DNA of 64,000 nt from assembly GCF_000308655.1 (NCBI RefSeq), contig NZ_BAGC01000071.1:62001-126000 (forward strand). Reading direction: 5' to 3'. A model generated the notes under the pieces. It did not search any database. It was not told the origin of the DNA and worked only from the letters and a program-made list of their open reading frames with translations. Positions 24,832-31,685 of this stretch are shown piece after piece (the stretch's first letter is position 1; every line of letters starts with the position of its first letter). The position numbers and the translations under genes were made by a program. This DNA comes from Nocardia niigatensis NBRC 100131 (GTDB lineage Bacteria; Actinomycetota; Actinomycetes; Mycobacteriales; Mycobacteriaceae).

Positions 24832-25875
24832 ATGGACTTCACGGACCCCGCCCTGCGGATGCCGCCGTCGGTCAGCCTGGTCGACGTGGCCGGCTACCTG
24901 CCCGGTGAACCGGTCGGCACCGAGTACTTCACCCAGTTCTCCCGGTCGGACCGGATGGCCAAGAACGTCATGTTCCGGGCCCCTAAGGGCCGCCACCACG
25001 TCGGCCGCGACGAGACCGCCGTGGACATGGTGGAGCGCGCCGTCGCGCCGCTCATCGAACGCCATGGGGCACAGGAGATCTCGGACATCGACATCCTGCT
25101 CACCCATACTCAGCTGCCCGACAATCCGGTGCTGGGCGCCGGACCGGAGGTGGCGCGGCGGCTGAATATGAAGCCGCGCTGGGTGTTCGACATCCACAAC
25201 GGCGGCTGCGCGGCCTTCGTCCACATGATGTGGATGGCCCGCATGATCATGCAGACCACCGAGGCCCGCACCGCGCTCATCGCCTGCACCCAGAACTGCG
25301 CGGGCCCGGTGTTCACCCAGCCCGATATCCGCGGGCTCGCCCAGGCTCCCGTCCCCGGCGACGGCTGCGGGGTCGGGCTGCTGGTGAAGAACGACTCCGC
25401 GCCGATCCTCGACATCGAATGCCGCACCTATCCGGAGTTCGCGGGGGACATGGAGTTCAGCACCAATGGCGACCGCAAGTACTGGGAGCCCGGCGAGGGT
25501 CAGGGCTGCGTCACCTTCACCGAATCCAAGGTGGCCAAGGTGATGACGCGCGGCAACCGGCTGGTGCCCGAGGTGGCGCAGGCGGTGTGCAAGCGCATCG
25601 GGGTGAAGTCCAGCGATATCGACACCTTCGTCACCAACCAGCCCAACCGACTGTTCCTGCGCAACTGGAACGAGGCGATGGAACTGCCGCCCGAACGGCA
25701 CCCGGACACCTTCGACAGCTGCGGAAACCTGTTCGCCGCGGGCATTCCCGTGACCCTGGACGCCGAGAACAGCGCCGGGCGGCTGCGCAACGGCTCGGTG
25801 GTGCTGATGGCGGCGTTCGCGCACGCCGGGGACTTCGCGGGGGCGGCGGCCGTGCGCTGGGGAGCGGCGCGATGA
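24832..25875 (+). CDS. ketoacyl-ACP synthase III-like enzyme lacking the catalytic His
   Basis: A 347-residue thiolase-fold protein of the FabH/KAS III family. The nucleophile Cys126 is in FDIHNGGCAAFVH (family D-x-N-x-x-C-A-G-F). The Asn of the triad is kept in CGNLFAAGIPV (N299, FabH GNTSAAS). The His position of FabH (VPHQANLR) reads VTNQPNRL, that is Asn269. Loss of His suggests it does not perform ordinary malonyl decarboxylative condensation and may instead act as an acyltransferase or use another carbon nucleophile. It starts after GAGGAG, 9 nt past the SRPBCC gene, and overlaps the aminotransferase start by 4 nt. Confidence 0.85.
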   Translation: MDFTDPALRMPPSVSLVDVAGYLPGEPVGTEYFTQFSRSDRMAKNVMFRAPKGRHHVGRDETAVDMVERAVAPLIERHGAQEISDIDILLTHTQLPDNPVLGAGPEVARRLNMKPRWVFDIHNGGCAAFVHMMWMARMIMQTTEARTALIACTQNCAGPVFTQPDIRGLAQAPVPGDGCGVGLLVKNDSAPILDIECRTYPEFAGDMEFSTNGDRKYWEPGEGQGCVTFTESKVAKVMTRGNRLVPEVAQAVCKRIGVKSSDIDTFVTNQPNRLFLRNWNEAMELPPERHPDTFDSCGNLFAAGIPVTLDAENSAGRLRNGSVVLMAAFAHAGDFAGAAAVRWGAAR

Positions 25876-27068
25876 CCCACCCCGGCGCGAGCGAGCACAG
25901 CCGGCCGGCGCGGATCGTGGCGCCGGTGTCCTGGCCGTCGGGGTTGCGCGGTTCCGAGGTGGCGGGCCACCCCGCCACCGTCGACCCGCACGGCGCGGAC
26001 ACCATCCGCTACGACCTCAGCCTGAGCGAGAACCCTTTTCCGCCACTGTCTTCGGTCGTCGCCGCGCTCGACGACTGCCTCGGCAGGGCCAATCGCTATC
26101 CGGAGTTCCTGCCCCGGCGGCTGCCGCGGCTGATCGCCGACCGCATAGGGATCTCGGCCGATCAGGTGGTGGTGGGGTCGGGCGCGACCGGGGTGGCCCT
26201 GCAGATCATGCAGACCCTCCCCCGCGCCGGTAGCGGATTCGTCTACGCCGCACCGACCTTCGACGGCTACCCGATCATGGCGACCATGACCGGGCTGCGG
26301 CCGGTGGCGGTGCCGCTGGACACCCACGGCCGGCAGGATCTGTGGGGCATGGCCCGGGCGGTGAACGAGCACACCGGGCTGATCGCGGTGTGCCGTCCGC
26401 ACAATCCGACCGGAACCGTGATCCCGGCCAGCGAATTGAAGGCGTTCCTGTACGCGATCCCGGCCCGGGTGCCGGTGATCCTGGACGAGGCGTACGTCGA
26501 ATTCCTCGGCGCGAGCGACACTCTCGACGCCGCCGAGCTGATCGCGCGGCACCCCAATGTGCTGGTGCTGCGCACCTTCTCCAAGGCCTACGGCCTGGCC
26601 GGGCTGCGCATCGGCTACGCGTTCGGCGCGGCGGAACTGGTGCGTCGCGTGCACCGGCTGCAACTGCCCTTCGGGGTTCCGGCGACCGCGGTGGCCGCGG
26701 TGCGCGCCTCCTACGCCGCCGAAGCCGAACTGGGCGAACGTATTCTGCGCATCACCACCGAACGCGAACTGCTGCGCACCGAACTGCGGCGCGGCGGCAT
26801 CCGGGTGCCGCGCAGCAGCGCCAACTTCCTGTACCTCCCGGGCCGCGATATCGCGCCCGCGCTGGCGCGCGCCGGGATCGTGGCCAAACGCTATCCGGAC
26901 GGCAGCGCCCGGATCGCGGTGGGCGATCCGGGTTCGGACCGGGCGGTGCTGCACGCGCTGGCGGCCCGGCCGTCGGCGGGCGCGCGTTCGCTGCGCCGCG
27001 AGGACAGCCGGTTGCTCTCGCTCACGGCGCGGTACGAGCCCAGCGCTGTGCGAGGGCGGCACACGTGA
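25872..27068 (+). CDS. PLP-dependent aminotransferase (HisC-like, class I/II)
   Basis: A 398-residue fold-type I aminotransferase. It has the HisC-like N-terminal motif LSLSENPFPPL, cofactor loop VGSGATGVALQIMQ, substrate region APTFDGYP, PHNPTGTVI (Asn contacting PLP), VILDEAYVEFLG (Asp and Tyr contacts) and the Schiff-base Lys in TFSKAYGLAGLRIGY (about residue 239), with RSSANFLYLPG near the C-terminus (binds carboxylate or phosphate in HisC). It overlaps the KAS-like gene by 4 nt and so belongs to the biosynthetic operon rather than to histidine synthesis. It likely aminates a ketone or aldehyde made upstream. Its last 47 nt overlap the convergent symporter gene. Confidence 0.88.
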   Translation: MTHPGASEHSRPARIVAPVSWPSGLRGSEVAGHPATVDPHGADTIRYDLSLSENPFPPLSSVVAALDDCLGRANRYPEFLPRRLPRLIADRIGISADQVVVGSGATGVALQIMQTLPRAGSGFVYAAPTFDGYPIMATMTGLRPVAVPLDTHGRQDLWGMARAVNEHTGLIAVCRPHNPTGTVIPASELKAFLYAIPARVPVILDEAYVEFLGASDTLDAAELIARHPNVLVLRTFSKAYGLAGLRIGYAFGAAELVRRVHRLQLPFGVPATAVAAVRASYAAEAELGERILRITTERELLRTELRRGGIRVPRSSANFLYLPGRDIAPALARAGIVAKRYPDGSARIAVGDPGSDRAVLHALAARPSAGARSLRREDSRLLSLTARYEPSAVRGRHT

Positions 27069-27990
27069 TCAGCTGAATCTGGTGGAACATCATGAGCGGC
27101 AGCACGACCAGGCCCACCGAGTGCCCCGCGAACAGCACCGTCGCCATGGGCAGACCGGTGGCCAGGCTCTTCTTGGAACCGCAGAACACCACCACGATCC
27201 GGTCGGCGCGATCGAATTTCACCGCCTCGCCGAGGAATCCGGTCGCCACCAGCACGATCGCCAGAATCACACAGCACACCACGGCCAGCGCCAGAATCCG
27301 CCACGGCGACATGGCATGCCAGATGCCCTCGACCATGCCCGCGCTGAAGGCGCTGTAGACCACCAGCAGGATGGAGCCGCGATCCACCAGCTTGGTCGGC
27401 TCGGCGTAGCGGGACAGCAAACCCTTGACCCTGGGTCGGATCAGCTGGCCCAGGAAGAACGGCACCAGCAGCTGGAGCACGATGTCCACCACCGCGGACG
27501 GGTCGACGCTGGCCTGGCCGGTGGTGTTCATGAGCAGGATCACGAGCGCCGGAGTCAGGAAGACGCCCAGCAGATTCGAGACCGTGGCGCTCACGATCGC
27601 GCCCGCCACATTGCCCTTGGCGATGGAGGTGAACGCGATCGAGGACTGCACCGTGGACGGCACCAGGCACAGGAACAGCACACCGGTGTAGAGATCCTTG
27701 GTGAGCACGTGCGGTTCCAGCACCCGCGCGGCCAGGCCGATCAGCGGGAAGAGCACGAAGGTGCAGGCCAGTACGGTCAGGTGCAGTCGCCAGTGCTTGA
27801 GACCCGCGATCGCCTCCTGCGGCGCCAGGCGCGCGCCGTAGAGCAGGAACAGGAAACCGATGGCGATCTTCGTCAGCCCGCTCACGATCTCGGCCGCCTC
27901 GCCCCGCGCCGGGAAGACGCTGGCGAGAACGACCATCGCAAGGATCGACAGGATGAACCCGTCTATGTAGAACTTGCTGAGAAATCGCAC
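27022..27990 (-). CDS. bile acid:sodium symporter family protein (SBF-like)
   Basis: A 322-residue membrane protein with about ten helices and the SBF-like (PF13593 type) organisation. It has KIAIGFLFLLYGARLAPQEA near the N-terminus, LCLVPSTVQSSIAFTSIAKG (conserved crossing motif), VQLLVPFFLGQ-type helices and FCGSKKSLATGLPMA in the second half. Such proteins are Na+-coupled organic anion importers or unknown carriers. The GTG start has TAGCCT 6 nt upstream. The 3' end overlaps the aminotransferase gene on the other strand by 47 nt. No functional connection to that operon is evident. Confidence 0.88.
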   Translation of the reverse strand: MRFLSKFYIDGFILSILAMVVLASVFPARGEAAEIVSGLTKIAIGFLFLLYGARLAPQEAIAGLKHWRLHLTVLACTFVLFPLIGLAARVLEPHVLTKDLYTGVLFLCLVPSTVQSSIAFTSIAKGNVAGAIVSATVSNLLGVFLTPALVILLMNTTGQASVDPSAVVDIVLQLLVPFFLGQLIRPRVKGLLSRYAEPTKLVDRGSILLVVYSAFSAGMVEGIWHAMSPWRILALAVVCCVILAIVLVATGFLGEAVKFDRADRIVVVFCGSKKSLATGLPMATVLFAGHSVGLVVLPLMMFHQIQLITCAALAQRWARTAP

Positions 27991-27996
27991 CGGGAC

Positions 27997-28002
27997 AGGC
28001 TA
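27997..28002 (-). promoter_or_regulatory. -10 element of a leaderless promoter (SBF-like symporter)
   Basis: TAGCCT on the minus strand, 6 nt before the GTG at 27990. Confidence 0.55.
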
Positions 28003-28095
28003 GACACCCCGGCCGCTTCGGGATAACACAGCACCGTCACTGCGGCGATACTGGAGTCGATCGACTGTCACGACGACTCCCGAGGTGGAATCGCC

Positions 28096-29031
28096 ATGGT
28101 CCTCAGGACCGACGCGGCCGCGGCCGCAACCGCTACGTGGGGGATATCCGGACCGGCCTTCCTCCTGTTCTACGTGATCGCGGGGGTGCTCGCGGTCGGA
28201 TACGGATTCGCTCGGCGCGCCGCCGTATTGCGCGCGATCGACCCGCACTGGCCACCGGCCGGGCCGCTGCGCCCCAGCGAGACCGCCATGCTGGTCGACG
28301 ACCGGCGGCCGGTGCTGGCCGGGCTGGCCCAGTTGCGGGGCCACCAGGTCATCGACTCCACCGGTACGCCCGTCCGGCCGCTGACCGACGCCGAGGAACG
28401 CCACCTTGATCCGATCTCCCGCGCGCTGTACGCGCACCTGCGGGGATCCCAGCAGGCACGGGTGCCCAGCATGCTGGTGGGCACTGCCGGGGTGGCGGCG
28501 CAGATGCGTGGCGAGCTCACCGAGCGCGGCTATCTGCTCGGCGAGAAGCAGCGGAAAGCCGTTCGGACAGCGCGGTTTCCGCTTTACGGATTGCTCCTGC
28601 TCGGCCTGGTCCGGCTGATCGCGGGCGCGGCCGGCCATCATTCGGTCGGTTTCCTGGTGGTCGCCATGATCGTGCTGGCGGTCCTCACCGTCGTGGTGGG
28701 CCGGACGCCGCGCCTGACCCAGCGGGGCCGCGACGCGCTCTCCGCCGCCCAGACCGGCAACCGGCATCTGCGGCCCGCGAATTCTCCCGCCTACTCGGCG
28801 TACGGGCCCGACAGCGCGGCGCTCGCCGTCGCGCTCTACGGCGGGTTGGTGCTGTGGTCCCTCGATCCGGCGCTCGCCGGGGCGGCCAGCGTGGCGTCCG
28901 GCGGCGGCGGTGGCAGCGACGGCAGCTCCTGCAGCAGCAGTTGCGGTACGAGCGGAAGCAGTTGCGGCAGTAGCAGTTGCGGTAGCAGTAGCAGCTGTGG
29001 CAGCAGTTGCGGCGGAGGCTGCGGCGGATGA
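28096..29031 (+). CDS. TIGR04222-type membrane protein with a seven-cysteine C-terminal tail
   Basis: A 311-residue protein. A first membrane helix lies near residues 18-38, a soluble helical domain at about 45-160 (LRPSETAMLVDDRRPVLAGL, AHLRGSQQARVPSMLVG), then two helices (161-180, 184-202) and a fourth near 241-262. After residue 268 the composition changes completely to Gly/Ser with Cys at 279, 283, 290, 295, 301, 305 and 309. This architecture (TIGR04222-like domain plus Cys-rich tail) is known to occur beside DUF692 enzymes, and the next gene is one, coupled by an ATGA overlap. The tail is probably the enzyme's substrate, making this a membrane-tethered RiPP-like precursor. The ATG follows GGTGGA. 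Confidence 0.82.
   Translation: MVLRTDAAAAATATWGISGPAFLLFYVIAGVLAVGYGFARRAAVLRAIDPHWPPAGPLRPSETAMLVDDRRPVLAGLAQLRGHQVIDSTGTPVRPLTDAEERHLDPISRALYAHLRGSQQARVPSMLVGTAGVAAQMRGELTERGYLLGEKQRKAVRTARFPLYGLLLLGLVRLIAGAAGHHSVGFLVVAMIVLAVLTVVVGRTPRLTQRGRDALSAAQTGNRHLRPANSPAYSAYGPDSAALAVALYGGLVLWSLDPALAGAASVASGGGGGSDGSSCSSSCGTSGSSCGSSSCGSSSSCGSSCGGGCGG
28906..29027 (+). repeat. low-complexity Ser/Gly/Cys-coding tract
   Basis: Imperfect short repeats built from AGCAGTTGCGG, GGTAGCAGT and related units. They encode the Gly-Ser-Cys tail of the TIGR04222-type protein. The degenerate repetition suggests expansion by slippage with selection for Cys spacing. Confidence 0.7.
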
Positions 29032-29936
29032 CCGGTTCACCGCTCCCGGCGGGGTCGCTGGGCATCGGGTGGCGGCGCGAGATCTGTGGCCTGGTCGCGG
29101 CCCTGGAGGGTATCGGATTCTGCGAGGTCATCGCGGAAACGCTGGCGCCCAGGGACTCCAGCCGCCGGCTCGGCCCGCTGATCCGCCGCGGTCGTGGTTT
29201 CCGCGACGGCGTCGGCGTGCCCGAGGAGCTGGCCGCGCTGGTGGCCCGGGGCATTCCCGCGGTGCCGCATGGTATTTCGCTCTCGCTCGGCGGTGCGGAA
29301 GCGGTGGACGACCGGCGGGTCTCGCACCTCGCCGACTGTGCGCGGACGCTCGGTTCGCCGCTAGTGAGCGAACACATCGCCTTCGTGCGGGCCGGCGGGC
29401 TGGAGGCCGGGCACCTGCTGCCGGTGCCGCGCACCCGCGAGGCGCTGGATGCCCTGGAGCGCAATATCTTCCGTGCGAGCAGGCAGCTGGACGTGCCGCT
29501 GGCGGTGGAGAACATCGCGGCGCTGTTCGAATGGCCGGATGCCGAGTACACCGAGGCGGAGTTCCTGCAGGAGCTCGTCGAGCGGACCGGCGTCTACCTG
29601 TTGCTCGATATCGCGAATGTCTATGCCAATGCCCGTAATACGTCACGTGATCCACTCGCCGAGCTGCTGCGCCTGCCCGCCGAACGGGTGGCCTACTGCC
29701 ATATCGCGGGCGGCCACGAGTCCGGCGGCCGCTACATCGACACCCACGTCCACCCCGTCCCCGCGGAGGTGCTGGCGCTCGTCGCCGAGTTCAGCGCTGA
29801 TCGCCCCCTCCCGCTCATGCTCGAGCGCGATGGAAACTACCCGCCCGCAACGGAACTCGCCGCCGAACTGAACGCCATCGCCGCCGCCTCCGGTCGCCCG
29901 GCCATCAGCCTGCGCCCCGAGACGATCCCGCTATGA
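29028..29936 (+). CDS. DUF692 multinuclear non-heme iron-dependent oxidative enzyme (MNIO)
   Basis: A 302-residue TIM-barrel protein of the DUF692/MbnB-TglH family. Metal-ligand-type residues are in the expected order: H81 (AVPHGISLSLGG), H116 (VSEHIAF), E161 (AVENIAAL), D194 and N197 (LLLDIANVYANA), H225 (AYCHIAGGHE), D238 and H240 (YIDTHVHPVP), E266 (LMLERDGNYP). Characterised relatives use two or three irons to rearrange Cys-containing peptides, for example to oxazolone/thioamide or with beta-carbon excision. The gene overlaps the Cys-tail precursor gene and the next gene by 4 nt each (ATGA), implying fixed stoichiometry and joint function. Confidence 0.92.
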   Translation: MTGSPLPAGSLGIGWRREICGLVAALEGIGFCEVIAETLAPRDSSRRLGPLIRRGRGFRDGVGVPEELAALVARGIPAVPHGISLSLGGAEAVDDRRVSHLADCARTLGSPLVSEHIAFVRAGGLEAGHLLPVPRTREALDALERNIFRASRQLDVPLAVENIAALFEWPDAEYTEAEFLQELVERTGVYLLLDIANVYANARNTSRDPLAELLRLPAERVAYCHIAGGHESGGRYIDTHVHPVPAEVLALVAEFSADRPLPLMLERDGNYPPATELAAELNAIAAASGRPAISLRPETIPL

Positions 29937-30283
29937 GCGTCGAAAAGCTCTGGGCAGCAGGCACACTCGCCGAACAGCAGGCGGCCGTGGTGCGCGCGCT
30001 GGTCGCCGGCGACCGGCCGCCACCCGGTTTCGACGCCGACGATCTGGCCGCCACCGCCGACGGCCTGCTGCACAAGCGGGCCGAAGAGGTGTCACGGCGG
30101 TTCCCAGTCCTGGTGCAGGCGGCCGGCCCCGACTTCCGGGCCCGCTACCTGGCATGGGCTCGGACCCGGCCCAAGACCACCACCAGCGCCGACGCCGCCG
30201 CCTTCGCCCGCGACCTCGGCCTGCCCGATCCGCGGCCGGCTCGCGGCACGCGGCCGCGGTGGCCCGGCCGCCGTGGACGATGA
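29933..30283 (+). CDS. MNIO-associated partner protein (small, unknown)
   Basis: A 116-residue protein with a helical N-terminus (EKLWAAGTLAEQQAAVVRAL), a loop PPPGFDADDLAATADGLLHK and a second half RRFPVLVQAAGPDFRARYLA, ending in a Pro/Arg-rich tail. Its position directly after DUF692, with ATGA coupling, is that of the partner proteins of MNIO systems, which bind the precursor or assemble with the enzyme. No catalytic motif is visible. The C-terminal helical part is similar in character to the actinobacterial SCO6045-like proteins (recalled, not searched). Confidence 0.7.
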   Translation: MSVEKLWAAGTLAEQQAAVVRALVAGDRPPPGFDADDLAATADGLLHKRAEEVSRRFPVLVQAAGPDFRARYLAWARTRPKTTTSADAAAFARDLGLPDPRPARGTRPRWPGRRGR

Positions 30284-30725
30284 TGCAGGGGTGGCCTTCC
30301 TCACCCGCGATCCACGACACGGCTTCCGACCCAACCCGGCCCCGGCGACCCGCACGGCCAGCCGGATCCTGTTCCGGTTCGGCCTGGCGCGCTGGGATCT
30401 CGTGCTGCGGCAGACGGTCATCGCGCCCGGCGGACAGTCCGGGTGGCACTTCCACGACGGGACGCTCTTCGTCCTGGTCACCGGTGGTGTGCTGGATCAT
30501 CCGAAGGCTGATTGCACCCCGGTCACCATCCGGCCGTGGCGGGTCTTCCGGGAACCGAGCGGTCCCGGGCACGCCCACCTGGCCCGCAACAGCGGCCCGC
30601 GACCGGTGACACTGACCGTCGTCTACGTGAATCCGAAGGGGAGCCCGCTCTCGCGCGGCATCCCGCCGCCCGCGTGCGCACCCGCGGACGGCGAGCCGGG
30701 TCCTCGAGGCAAGCTGAGCCCATGA
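30273..30725 (+). CDS. cupin-domain protein
   Basis: A 150-residue single-cupin protein. The first metal motif is seen in VIAPGGQSGWHFHDGTLFVL (G-x5-HxH), followed by VTGGVLDH and a second beta half (PGHAHLARNSGPRPVTLTVV) with another His pair. The GTG start at 30273 overlaps the preceding gene by 11 nt. The stop overlaps the acetyltransferase start by 4 nt, so it may be co-transcribed with the MNIO genes. Substrate and enzymatic activity are unknown. The Pro-rich C-terminus is variable. Confidence 0.7.
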   Translation: MDDDAGVAFLTRDPRHGFRPNPAPATRTASRILFRFGLARWDLVLRQTVIAPGGQSGWHFHDGTLFVLVTGGVLDHPKADCTPVTIRPWRVFREPSGPGHAHLARNSGPRPVTLTVVYVNPKGSPLSRGIPPPACAPADGEPGPRGKLSP

Positions 30726-31153
30726 TCGACGTCGTCACGGTCAGCACCGAGCAGCAACTGGCCGACGCCTACGCGGTCCGCATGCGGGTCTTCGTGGACG
30801 AGCAGGGCGTGCCCGCGGACATCGAGATCGACGAGCTCGACGCGACGGCCGATCACTTCCTGGCGCTGCTGGACGGCAAGCCGGCCGGGGCCGGGCGGCT
30901 CACCGTGCGCGACGGTGTCGGGGTGCTCGGACGGCTGGCGGTGCTGGCGGAGACGCGCGGCACCGGGCTCGGGGTGGCGCTGGTGCGCGCCATCGAGGAG
31001 CGGGTGCGCGAACGCGGGCTGGGCGCGGTCGAACTGCATTCGCAGACCCACGCGCAAGGCTTCTACGAGAAGCTCGGATATCGGGCGTACGGCGAGATCG
31101 GCATGGACGCGGGCATCCCGCACATCTGGATGCGCAGGTCCCTGGGGAACTGA
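30722..31153 (+). CDS. GNAT family N-acetyltransferase (ElaA-like)
   Basis: A 143-residue acetyltransferase. Motifs are AYAVRMRVFVDEQGVPADIE (ElaA-type N-terminus), AGRLTVRDGVGVLGRLAVLA and the acetyl-CoA pyrophosphate loop ETRGTGLGVALVRAIEERV, then ELHSQTHAQGFYEKLGY. Acceptor unknown. It is the last gene of the run that begins with the TIGR04222-type gene and is linked by an ATGA overlap to the cupin gene. Whether it acts in the same pathway or merely shares a transcript cannot be decided from sequence. Confidence 0.85.
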   Translation: MIDVVTVSTEQQLADAYAVRMRVFVDEQGVPADIEIDELDATADHFLALLDGKPAGAGRLTVRDGVGVLGRLAVLAETRGTGLGVALVRAIEERVRERGLGAVELHSQTHAQGFYEKLGYRAYGEIGMDAGIPHIWMRRSLGN

Positions 31154-31175
31154 GGCCGGTGCGGTCCCGGCCGGC

Positions 31176-31628
31176 TCAGCCGGCGGGTTCGCAGGCGTCC
31201 CGCAGCGAGCACCCGCCGCAGGCACTGCCGCAGCCGCCAATCTTCTCCTCCGGAAACGCCGTGGCCAGCGCCTTTTCGGCGGCGGCCGCACCGGCGCCGA
31301 GGGTGAACACCGCGATCACCACGGCCACCACCGCCACCACCAGGGCCGCGATGCCACCGGCGACGAGGGCCACCGCACCGGCGGCGGCGAGCAGCAGCCC
31401 GGCCACGATCGAGGTCGGCGCGGCCACCTTGTTGGCCAGCTTGAACGACTCCTCGGTCCGCACCGCGGCCTCGGAATGCACCCCGAAATACCGGTTGCCG
31501 GGCAGGCTGCCGGTGAATCCGAGCACGCCCGTGACCACGGCCACAGCCGCGAGGACAAAGAGGATCAGCGCCACGACGAACACCCGGTAAACGGTACCCC
31601 TACCCTTTTTGGGCTCGAGGAACGCCAC
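31176..31628 (-). CDS. SdpI-like membrane protein with a four-cysteine tail
   Basis: A 150-residue protein. It has a short basic N-terminus, then helices VFVVALILFVLAAVAVVTGV and SIVAGLLLAAAGAVALVAGG, separated by the SdpI-type loop GNRYFGVHSEAAVRTEESFK (R-x-G...T...W/F motif region), followed by a third helix. The C-terminus is unusual: GGCGSACGGCSLRDACEPAG with Cys133, 137, 140 and 146 in CX3CX2CX5C spacing. This could bind metal or, given the neighbouring MNIO locus, be a second modification target. The start is GTG at 31628. It is divergent from leuS. Confidence 0.72.
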   Translation of the reverse strand: MAFLEPKKGRGTVYRVFVVALILFVLAAVAVVTGVLGFTGSLPGNRYFGVHSEAAVRTEESFKLANKVAAPTSIVAGLLLAAAGAVALVAGGIAALVVAVVAVVIAVFTLGAGAAAAEKALATAFPEEKIGGCGSACGGCSLRDACEPAG

Positions 31629-31685
31629 GTTTTACCCTGGTGAGCGACCTTTATCGGGGATTGGCTGGACACAGAAGGCAGGACC

